Part shown: positions 55,340 through 64,000 of the stretch, piece after piece
Layout of the letters: each line of letters begins with the position of its first letter
Position numbering within the stretch: the stretch's first letter is position 1
Assembly (NCBI GenBank): GCA_963827785.1
Contig: CAWHCT010000010.1
Coordinates: forward strand, 1-64,000
Direction of reading: 5' to 3'
From: Site-B1 sp963827785
GTDB lineage: Bacteria > Bacteroidota > Bacteroidia > Flavobacteriales > Flavobacteriaceae
DNA: 64,000 nt
Program-made: the position numbers and the translations under genes
The notes under the pieces: generated by a model
Told to the model about the DNA's origin: nothing
Seen by the model: only the letters and a program-made list of their open reading frames with translations
Database searches by the model: none

Positions 55340-55351
55340 TTGAACTTAAAT

Positions 55352-58300
55352 ATGAAAAAAACTACTTTATTGTTAAGGGATGCAATAGTAGTATTTGCAT
55401 TATTCTTTTCATTTTCCGCATATTCACAATCGACACAAACTGTTGACTTAATAGCAACAAAAGACGCCTACATTATGTATAAGTCAGGCGACCAGCCGGA
55501 TAATTTTGGCTCATGTGACAAATTAATTATTGACCGCGAAACAAATGATCTTCATAGAGCATTGCTTCAATTCAATCTTTCAACAATACCTAGTTGTGCT
55601 GTAATTAATACAGCAGAATTGAGATTAAATTGTACGAATGAAAAAGATTTTGATGTCAGTGTTTTTCAAATAGGAGCAACTGATTCCTGGGATGAAGGTA
55701 GTTCTTGTAATGCTAATGGTGCAGCAAACTGGAACATGAGAACAAGCACTTCTGCCTGGTCAAATGATGGGGTGGTTGGAAATGACCCTAGTGATGGCAC
55801 CCCATTATCAACAATAAATGTTGATTTTAAAGGGATACAATCCTGGTTTATTACATCTCTGGTTCAAGACTGGGTTTCCGGTACAGCAGTAAATAATGGC
55901 GTTATGTTAGGAAGTCAGGATGGTGGTGGTGACCGTAAAGCAGAATATCAAAGTACTGAAAAATCTGGTGGAATTCCTCCTACTCTTAGAGTAACATATA
56001 CAGTTTTTACTGAAGATGTTATGGATAGTGATAATGACGGTGTAAATGACAGTATAGATATTGATGATGATAATGATGGTATATTAGATACAGATGAATG
56101 TAACAGTATTGTAAACCCACCTTTATTAAATTCTGATTTTGAGGTCTTAGACATATTAACCTTAGATGGTGGTCCAACAGATGTAGTTGGTTCTTCAGGA
56201 ATATGGAAAGGTGATGCCAGTAATATCCCAAATTGGGAAAGTGCTGATACTACCAATAATTATCTGGAGATCTGGCATAATTCACAGGCTGCAAGTAATG
56301 ATGCAGGAGGGCAAGCGTATTCCGGTACTCATTGGGCGGAAGTAAATGCAACAACCAATGACGGCTTGTATCAGGATGTGGTTTCGGCTCCGGGCGATGT
56401 TCTGCAATGGACATTTGCACATCGCAAACGAACAGGATATGCAGGAAGTGCCAATGAAGATATCGTACAGTTATTAATTGGAGATCCAAGTGGTACGATG
56501 ACTTCTCAGGGAACATACACATCTCCGGGAGATTCGTCCTGGGAGATTCATTTTGGTCAATATACTGTTCCTCCAGGGCAAACCACAACAAGATTAACTT
56601 TTAATGCTATAAGTGCTGCCTCTGGTTCTACAAGTTCAGGCAACTTTATAGATAATGTACAATTATTTGTAGTACCTAAAGATTGTACGGATACAGACGG
56701 AGATACAGTTCCTGATTATCTGGATCTGGATTCTGATAATGATGGTATTCCTGATATTGTTGAAGCCGGCGTACCGGAACTCAGTGCAGGAACAGGTAAA
56801 ATTGCGTTAGCCTCATTTGTAGATGCAAATCATAATGGTATGCATGATGCTTATGAAACAAATACTCCATTAGACTCTGATGGTGATGGTATCCCTAATT
56901 TCAAGGATCTGGATAGTGACAACGATGCGGTTTTTGATGTAGATGAAGCCAGAACAAAAAGATATGTATTCTCAACACTAACATTTGATAATGGAGATGG
57001 TGACATAAATGGTGATGGTGTTGGAGATGGCGCGGAAACAGAATCTTTTAGAATAAAAGTCTTGGAAGATGGCTGTGCTGAATATTTTGGAGATGGAATA
57101 CTTGATAAGTATGATAATGGTAATGGTGCCAATGAATTTGGCAACCTTGATCAGGGATCAGCTCCTTATTTTGTCAATAATGAAGATGATGCAGATACAC
57201 CTGATTATATTGATCTGGATTCGAATAATGATGGTATTTTTGATATTGCAGAAACACATTATGCTAATTTAGATTCCGATAATGATGGAATAATTGATGA
57301 TACCGTTGATAATGACGGAGATGGGCTTATGAGTTCATTTGACACTAATGATTCTGCCTTTGGATCACCGAGAGATCTTCAAGGTAAATATGACCTGTTC
57401 TTCGATGGTCGTAATGACTATGTAGAAGACACAAGTGTTATATCAGGATGGAGTGAAGCTACTTTAATGGCCTGGATCAAAATCGATCCTTCGGCTGCCG
57501 GAGATCAAATAATTTTCGGTCAAAATTCGTTCTATATCCAGCTTAACTCTGATAAAACGATTTCAGCCAAAGCAAATGGAAATACAGTTTCTAATGGTTC
57601 CGCATTAAATACGAATCAATGGACACATGTGGCTGCATCATACAGCAATACCAACAGTGCACTTAAACTATTTATAAATGGTAAGGAAATATCAAGTACT
57701 ACCGTTTCAGGAGCACTTCCTTCTGATTCCTCAAGTCTGACTTTGGGAAGACAACCGGGTACAGATAGTAAATATTTCAATGGTTATATAGATGAAGCGC
57801 GTGTCTTCTTTAAGGCACTTGCTTTAAATGAACTTCAAAAAATGATCTATCAGGAAATTGAAGAGGATAGTGGTAATATAAAAGGTGTTATTGTACCTAT
57901 CGAGGTAACCAATTTAATTGATGAAAATACCAGCATCCCATTAGTATGGAATAGTCTGAAGAGGTATTACAGAATGGATGCCTTTAAAGACAATGTCCTG
58001 GACGATCTTACAACTCCGGAAATAGATGAAGGATCAGGTGCAAGGATTTATAACACAAAATTAATTGAGTCTCAGTCTGCTCCTCTGCCATTTGTAACAA
58101 ATAAAAGTGGCAAACTTGATGTAGCAGTAAATGACCCTGAAAGAGGTATCAATGGTGGTGATGTTCTAAATAATGAAAGTGCCATTGTTAGAATTGCCAA
58201 CAATGATGTATATGTTGATAGTGAATTAAAGCAGGCTGCATTAATAGTAGATGCTCAAGATGCAAGTTCTAATCCTATTGAATTCAGTGTTAAAAATGAT

Positions 58301-60046
58301 TCTGAGCTTAATGTAAGCTGGTATCTGGAATTAGATGGAAAGTTAGATTTGGAAGGAGAATCTCAACTTGTTCAAGGCGCAGGAAGTGTTTTAGATGCAG
58401 ACAGTTCAGGCTTTATAGAAAAAGATCAGCAGGGAACTGCAAACAGTTACAATTATAATTACTGGTCTTCATCAGTTAGCCCAATTGGGGCTTCCGGAGC
58501 TAGAGGAACAGCCGGTGTGAACGGTGAGTATACAATTGGATCCTTTTTACTTGATGGATCTGTAGCCGATAATGGGGTATATCCACAACCAATTGATTTT
58601 CAATGGTCATATACGGCCGCCGATTTTGGTAATTCTGACCCTATAACAATAAGTACCTATTGGTTATGGAAATATCATGGTACCAGCGATAATTATGGTG
58701 CATGGCAAAAAGTTTGGCCAAATACGCCCGTTTTACCGGGAGAAGGATATACAATGAAAGGATCTTCCGGGTCTGTGCCTATTTCCAGTGAACAAAATTA
58801 TGTGTTCAGAGGCAAACCAAATAATGGCGATTTTACCCTGCCCCTTACTCCCGGAAATGACAGACTTATTGGTAATCCATACCCATCTGCAATGGATACA
58901 GAAAAATTTATTTTGGATAACTTAAGCACAATTGATGGAGGAAATAACACCAATGGAAACGTATTTAATGGTGCCCTTTATTTCTGGGATCATTTTGGAT
59001 CCGTTAATTCACATTATCTTGGAAATTATGTTGGTGGTTATGCGACTCGCAACATAATTGGCGGTACCCCGGCAATTGCCAACGACCAAAGAATAAACGC
59101 CACCGGAGGTTATGGAACTAAAATACCTGGTCGATACATACCTGTGAACCAAGGGTTCTTTGTCCTGACCTCACTTGATGAAGACTTGACAGGGTTAACA
59201 ACAGTTTACGGAGGTGATATCGTGTTTAAGAACAGTCAAAGGGTTTTCAAACCGGAAGCTCCAACAAATTCTGTTTTCATGAGAAACTCAGGATCAGACA
59301 AAGCAGAATCTGGGAAAGTTACAAATACTAGCGCAAGAATGAATGCCGAATCAGCAGATAATGGCAATGAAAGACCCCTTATTAGGTTGAGTTTTGACTC
59401 TCCAAAAGGAATTCACAGACAGATTTTAGCAGGTGCTGATAAAAACGCCAGCAACTCTTTTGATCTTGGATATGATGCCCTTTTACCAGATCTTGGTCCG
59501 GAAGATATGTTCTGGAATATTAACGATACGCAATTTGTAATTCAAGGTGTTGATAATTTTGATCCCGATCAGGAATTACCTCTTGGTTTGATCATCAGTG
59601 AAGCCGGATTAGCAAGAATTTCTGTTGATTCCGTTGAGAACCTGGATATCCTAACAAAGATCTATATAAAAGATAATTTGACTAAGGAAACCTATGACAT
59701 TACCAATGATCCTTTTGAAATTGAGCTGGAAGCAGGCGAATACAATGATCGTTTTGTGTTGGCTTTCCAGCCTAGATTAAAAACTTTCGATGAAGTTACT
59801 CTGGAAGAAGGTATCATTGTGTATATGAATGACTCCGGTACAGAATTGAAGATAAACAGAATTCTGGATACAACAATTGAAAGCATTAAGCTATACAATT
59901 CTTTAGGTCAGTCCTTTAACTCCTGGAATTCTAATCTAGAAAACAGAAACCTATCATTACCTGTGCATAGTATTAGCACAGGAATGTATATTGTTCAGTT
60001 GGAGACCAGTGATGGTGATATAATCAAGAAGATGATTATTGAATAA
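55352..60046 (+). CDS. Giant T9SS surface protein: DNRLRE, TSP3, LamG domains
   Basis: ATG 55352 is preferred over an in-frame TTG at 55340. The ~1564-residue protein has a signal peptide (to about 26, AYSQ), an N-terminal DNRLRE-type beta-sandwich (about 30-215), a calcium-binding DSDNDGVNDSID segment, a galactose-binding-like region (about 255-445; TSSGNFIDN), repeated thrombospondin type 3 Asp-rich segments (about 450-680), and a LamG/concanavalin-like domain (about 690-850; FFDGRNDYVEDTSV, GYIDEARVFFKAL). A long unassigned beta-rich region follows, with a C-terminal T9SS sorting domain (LYNSLGQSFNSW, STGMYIVQLE). No enzyme motif was recognised; adhesion or carbohydrate binding is likely. 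A close tandem copy follows. Confidence 0.85.
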   Translation: MKKTTLLLRDAIVVFALFFSFSAYSQSTQTVDLIATKDAYIMYKSGDQPDNFGSCDKLIIDRETNDLHRALLQFNLSTIPSCAVINTAELRLNCTNEKDFDVSVFQIGATDSWDEGSSCNANGAANWNMRTSTSAWSNDGVVGNDPSDGTPLSTINVDFKGIQSWFITSLVQDWVSGTAVNNGVMLGSQDGGGDRKAEYQSTEKSGGIPPTLRVTYTVFTEDVMDSDNDGVNDSIDIDDDNDGILDTDECNSIVNPPLLNSDFEVLDILTLDGGPTDVVGSSGIWKGDASNIPNWESADTTNNYLEIWHNSQAASNDAGGQAYSGTHWAEVNATTNDGLYQDVVSAPGDVLQWTFAHRKRTGYAGSANEDIVQLLIGDPSGTMTSQGTYTSPGDSSWEIHFGQYTVPPGQTTTRLTFNAISAASGSTSSGNFIDNVQLFVVPKDCTDTDGDTVPDYLDLDSDNDGIPDIVEAGVPELSAGTGKIALASFVDANHNGMHDAYETNTPLDSDGDGIPNFKDLDSDNDAVFDVDEARTKRYVFSTLTFDNGDGDINGDGVGDGAETESFRIKVLEDGCAEYFGDGILDKYDNGNGANEFGNLDQGSAPYFVNNEDDADTPDYIDLDSNNDGIFDIAETHYANLDSDNDGIIDDTVDNDGDGLMSSFDTNDSAFGSPRDLQGKYDLFFDGRNDYVEDTSVISGWSEATLMAWIKIDPSAAGDQIIFGQNSFYIQLNSDKTISAKANGNTVSNGSALNTNQWTHVAASYSNTNSALKLFINGKEISSTTVSGALPSDSSSLTLGRQPGTDSKYFNGYIDEARVFFKALALNELQKMIYQEIEEDSGNIKGVIVPIEVTNLIDENTSIPLVWNSLKRYYRMDAFKDNVLDDLTTPEIDEGSGARIYNTKLIESQSAPLPFVTNKSGKLDVAVNDPERGINGGDVLNNESAIVRIANNDVYVDSELKQAALIVDAQDASSNPIEFSVKNDSELNVSWYLELDGKLDLEGESQLVQGAGSVLDADSSGFIEKDQQGTANSYNYNYWSSSVSPIGASGARGTAGVNGEYTIGSFLLDGSVADNGVYPQPIDFQWSYTAADFGNSDPITISTYWLWKYHGTSDNYGAWQKVWPNTPVLPGEGYTMKGSSGSVPISSEQNYVFRGKPNNGDFTLPLTPGNDRLIGNPYPSAMDTEKFILDNLSTIDGGNNTNGNVFNGALYFWDHFGSVNSHYLGNYVGGYATRNIIGGTPAIANDQRINATGGYGTKIPGRYIPVNQGFFVLTSLDEDLTGLTTVYGGDIVFKNSQRVFKPEAPTNSVFMRNSGSDKAESGKVTNTSARMNAESADNGNERPLIRLSFDSPKGIHRQILAGADKNASNSFDLGYDALLPDLGPEDMFWNINDTQFVIQGVDNFDPDQELPLGLIISEAGLARISVDSVENLDILTKIYIKDNLTKETYDITNDPFEIELEAGEYNDRFVLAFQPRLKTFDEVTLEEGIIVYMNDSGTELKINRILDTTIESIKLYNSLGQSFNSWNSNLENRNLSLPVHSISTGMYIVQLETSDGDIIKKMIIE

Positions 60047-60063
60047 AACAACTATAAATAATT

Positions 60064-60096
60064 AAAAACCCATTGCGCTTGTAGTGGGTTTTTTTA
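60064..60096 (+). terminator. Intrinsic terminator after the first giant surface protein
   Basis: AAAAACCCATT and AGTGGGTTTTT pair around GCGCTTGT with a T-run, 17 bp after the stop. Confidence 0.75.
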
Positions 60097-60204
60097 TTGG
60101 TGCTTTCCAAAGAATAAATTTACTTGATAAACCAATTTTGGTTTTTATTTTTCAACTTATTTTAGCAATTAGGTTTTTTTAATTTATGCAGTTCATCGAA
60201 AATA

Positions 60205-60236
60205 TTTGCCGTTAGTGGGATTTTTGAGTAAGTTTG
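60205..60236 (+). promoter_or_regulatory. Duplicated promoter of the second giant surface protein
   Basis: TTTG (60205-60208), a 20-nt spacer and TAAGTTTG (60229-60236), with the flanking AGTTCATCGA and CCCCAAGCTATTCTAA blocks shared with the first copy. The duplication unit therefore included the promoter. Confidence 0.7.
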
Positions 60237-60280
60237 CTTATTAACTGTAATGGCCCCAAGCTATTCTAACAGAATTTAAT

Positions 60281-63200
60281 ATGAAAAAAACTACTTTATT
60301 GTTAAGGGATGCAATAGTAGTATTCGCTATTCTCTTTACATTTTCCGCTTATTCACAAACGACTCAAACTGTTGACTTAATAGCAACACAGGATACTTAC
60401 ATCAAAGGTAAATCGGGAGATGATCGAACTAAAAGTAATGGAGATTGTGATGATCTTATTGTAGGAAACAAAACCACGGATCTTCAAAGGGCATTGCTCC
60501 AGTTCGATGTATCATCCATTCCATCGGATGCATATATTGAGTCCGCCGAACTCAGGCTAGACAGTAATACCGATAAAGACATGACAATTGGTGTTTGTTG
60601 GAAGTTACTGAAAGCCTGGGATGAAGGAAATGATTGTGGTGCTAAAAATAAAGAATCCAATTGGCTGGAAAGAACCAGTTCTGATAGCTGGTCAAGCCCT
60701 GGTGTAGTTGGGAACAATTATAATGATGGTACTCCATTATATACGATTAATGCCAATTATAAAGGTATTCATTCCTGGTTTATAACCGTCTTTAGTTCAG
60801 GAATGGGTTTCTGGTCTTTAATTAACAATGGTGTTATGCTTGGGTGTAAGATGGAGTTGATGAGGAAACAGAAGTATGAAAGTAGAGAAAAAGGAGATGA
60901 TGACCTACCAACTTTAGGGTTACTTATAGAACAGTATACGATAGTGATAATGATGGTGTTTACAATCAAATTGATATTGATGATGATAATGATGGTATTC
61001 TGGATACCGACGAATGTACCAGTCTTACAAATCCCCCATTACTTAATTCCAATTTTGAGGCAATAGATATTTTAACTTTAGATGGCGGCTCTACGGATGT
61101 TGTAGGTACTTCAGGAATTTGGAAAGGGGATGCCTCTAATATTCCGAACTGGTTAAGTGCTGATGCCACAAATAATTATTTAGAGATCTGGCATAATTCT
61201 CAGGACTGCATCAAATGATTCCGGTGGTCAGGCTTATTCCGGTTCTCATTGGGCAGAGGTTAACGCTACTACCAATGACGGATTATACCAGGATGTTGCC
61301 ACAACTCCAGGAAATATGCTCCAATGGACATTTGCACATCGTAAACGAACAGGTTATTCAGGAAGCGCTAATGAAGATGTTATTCAATTACTTAATTGGA
61401 GATCCTAATGGAACTTTAACATCTCAGGGTACTTTTACATCAGCGGCTGATGCCTCATGGACAATGCATACAGGTCAGTATGTAGTGCCGGCAGGACAAA
61501 CAACTACAAGATTAACATTTACAGTTCTACGAACTGCTTCAGGCTCTACAAGCTCCGGTAATTTTATAGATCAGGTTCAGTTATACTCTATTCCATCGGG
61601 ATGTGAAGATTACGGATGGCGATTCAGTCCCGGATTATTTAGATCTTGATTCAGATAATGATGGTATTCCTGATATTGTTGAAGCGGGATTAGGAAGTAT
61701 AAGCGCCGGAAAAGGAACAATTCCTTCTGCTTCATTTGTAGATTCTAATAACAACGGTATGCATGATGCTTTTGAGTCTAATGTTCCTTTAGATTCTGAT
61801 GGAGATGGTGTTCCAAACTTTAGAGATCTGGATAGTGATAATGATGCTGTTTTTGATGTGGATGAAGCAAGGACAAAAAGATATGTTTTTGGTAACCTTG
61901 TGTTCGATAATGGTGATGGTGACATCAATGGTGATGGAGTTGGTGATGGTCAGGAATCTGAAGCATTTAGAGAAAAAGATGATGACGGTGATGGCACTGT
62001 AGAATATTTTGGAGATGGCATATTGGATAAGTATGATTATGGTACGGGTGCCAATGAATTTGGAAACTTAAGTCAGGGATCGGCCCCTTATTATGTAAAT
62101 AATGCAGATGATGCCGATACTCCGGATTATATAGATCTGGATTCAAATAACGACGGCATTTTCGATATAGCAGAAACACATTATGCTAATTTAGATTCCG
62201 ATAATGACGGTAAAATTGATGATACTGTTGATAGTGACGGAGATGGACTTATGAGTTCGTTTGACACAAATGATACTGCTTTTGGATCACCAAGAGATCT
62301 GCAAGGTAAATTCGATCTGTTCTTTGATGGTAGAAATGATTACGTCGAAGATACAAATGTTATGTCAGGATGGAGTGAAGCCACAATTATGGCATGGATA
62401 AAGATTGATCCATCGGCATCAGGAGACCAATTTATTATAGGCCAGGATAATTTCTATATAGAACTCAATGAGGAAAAAGTAATTATAGCAAAAGGAAATG
62501 GCAAAAATGTTGAAAGTGGATCTGCGTTACCTACAAATCAATGGATTCACGTAGCTGCTTCTTACAGCAATACAAATAGTGAAATTATTCTATACATAAA
62601 TGGCCAGGAGGTTGATAGTTACAATACATCAGGTGCATTACCTTCAGACTCATCCAGCTTTACACTAGGGAAAAAACCTGGTAAAGACGCAGAACTATTT
62701 TAACGGCTATATTGATGAAGCACGGGTATTCTTTAAAGCTCTTGCTTTAAATGAACTTCAAAAAATGATCTATCAGGAAATTGAAAAGATGGTGGTAACA
62801 TAAAAGGTGTTGTTGTTCCAATAGAAGTAAACAATTTAATATTGGATGATGATGATGATGATGAAAATACCAGTATACCATTAGTCTGGAATAGCCTGAA
62901 GCGGTATTATAGAATGGATGCTTATAAAGATAATATTCTGGATGACTTAACTACTCCTGAAATTGATGAGGGCTCTGGTGCAAGAATTTATAATACAAAA
63001 TTAATTGAACCGCAAACAGCGCCACTGCCATTTGTAACCAAACAAAGTGGACGATTAGATGTTGCTGTAAATGATCCTGTAAGAGGTATAAATGGTAGTG
63101 ATGCCATCAATTAATGAAAGTGCCATTGTTAAAATTGCCAACAATGATGTATATGTTGATAGTGACTTAAAACAGGCCGGTTTAATGATCGATGCTCAAG

Positions 63201-64000
63201 ATGCAAGTTCCAATCCTATTGAATTCAGTGTTAAAAATGATTCTGAACTCAATGTAAGCTGGTATCTTGAACTGGATGGCAAATTAGACCTTGAAGGAGA
63301 ATCTCAGCTTGTACAGGGTGCTGGCAGTATATTAGATGCAGATAGCTCCGGATATATAGAAAAAGATCAGCAGGGAACTGCTAACAGTTACAACTATAAT
63401 TACTGGTCTTCTTCAGTTAGCCCAATTGGAGCTACAGGAGCCAGAGGAACAGCCAGTGTTAACGGTGAGTATACAATTGGATCCTTTTTACTTGATGGAT
63501 CTGTGGCTGATAATGGTGTTTATCCTCGATCAATTGATTTTCAATGGTCATATACATCTGCCGATTATGGTAATTCTGATCCAATAACTATAAGTACCTA
63601 TTGGTTATGGAAATACAATGGTTCCAGCGATAATTATGGTGCCTGGCAAAAAATTTATCCAAATTCTCCTGTTTTACCGGGAGAAGGTTATACAATGAAA
63701 GGTTCATCAGGTTCAGTTCCTATTACCAGTGAACAGAATTATGTATTCCGAGGAAAACCAAATAATGGCGATTTTACTCTTCCATTAGCTCCTGGAAATG
63801 ACAGACTGATTGGTAATCCATACCCATCTGCAATGGATGCAGAAGAATTTATAAAAGATAATTTAAGTACGATTGATGGAGGAAATAATCCAAATGGAAA
63901 CGTATTTAATGGTGCTCTTTATTTCTGGGATCATTTTGGGTCCGTCAATTCTCATCATCTTGGAGATTATGTGGGTGGTTATGCAACCCGCAACCTTATT
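60281..64000 (+). pseudogene. Tandem paralogue of the giant T9SS surface protein, about eleven frameshifts, runs off right edge
   Basis: From ATG 60281 the predicted protein follows the paralogue at 55352-60046 domain by domain (DNRLRE, TSP3, LamG, later beta-rich region), with the first ~20 residues nearly identical. Comparison of the copies places single-base insertions near 60789, 60878, 61204, 61392, 61612, 62690 and 63112, and deletions near 60825, 60850, 60921 and 62787. No in-frame nonsense codon was seen; 61620-62690 and 63118-64000 are clean. The end of the gene, with its expected sorting domain, is outside the window. It is either a decaying duplicate or intact with sequencing errors. 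Confidence 0.82.

Noticed and set aside
60769..61066. Novel C-terminal tail of the second surface protein (VIMMVFTIKL and following residues)
   Set aside because: This is the Asp-rich calcium-binding region read in the wrong frame after a shift; the paralogue shows the true frame.

Overview
The window is a chromosomal segment of a marine-type flavobacterium (Bacteroidota). The evidence is low GC, Bacteroidota promoter boxes (TTTG about 20 nt before TAnnTTTG), several secreted proteins with C-terminal type IX secretion (T9SS) sorting domains, tRNAs without an encoded CCA, and families typical of the group (S46 peptidase, PL6/PL7 lyases, OmpA with thrombospondin type 3 repeats).

Layout. 1-8.3 kb: an alginate-degradation locus. 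A minus-strand operon runs PL6 lyase, heparinase II/III-type lyase, PL7 lyase and a gluconokinase/6-phosphogluconate dehydrogenase fusion. It is divergent from an RraA/HMG-aldolase-like gene, and three GGT(N)ACC operator-like sites lie between them. A decayed second PL6 gene sits inside the operon. 8.4-18.3 kb: OmpA protein, small membrane proteins, a frameshifted glutamine amidotransferase, an amylosucrase-like GH13, a YiiX-type hydrolase and three tRNAs. 18.4-22.5 kb: RseP, M1 aminopeptidase, SCO1. 22.5-23.0 kb: two paralogous 36-residue genes, each with its own promoter-like box and hairpin. 23.3-30.9 kb: two convergent ferrous-iron/manganese (Feo) systems. One is feoA-feoB plus a Cys-rich small protein; the other is a DtxR regulator, a membrane-anchored DtxR-FeoA fusion and a split FeoB. 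31-44 kb: housekeeping and hypothetical genes. 44.3-47.1 kb: a penicillin-acylase-family gene with ten single-base +1 shifts, and a small membrane gene with one more. 47.9-53 kb: a 1688-residue secreted metalloprotease. 53.1-54.8 kb: a fused peptide ABC ATPase. 55.3-64 kb: two tandem giant T9SS surface proteins with duplicated promoters. The first is intact; the second has about eleven frameshifts and runs off the right edge.

How the genes work together. The three lyases would release unsaturated alginate oligomers and monomers; the transporters and the DEH/KDG enzymes are not in the window. The Feo block looks like separate uptake routes for two divalent metals under DtxR-type control. The frameshifts are clustered and almost all single-base with no in-frame nonsense mutation, so sequencing error or very recent decay must be separated before these genes are called dead.
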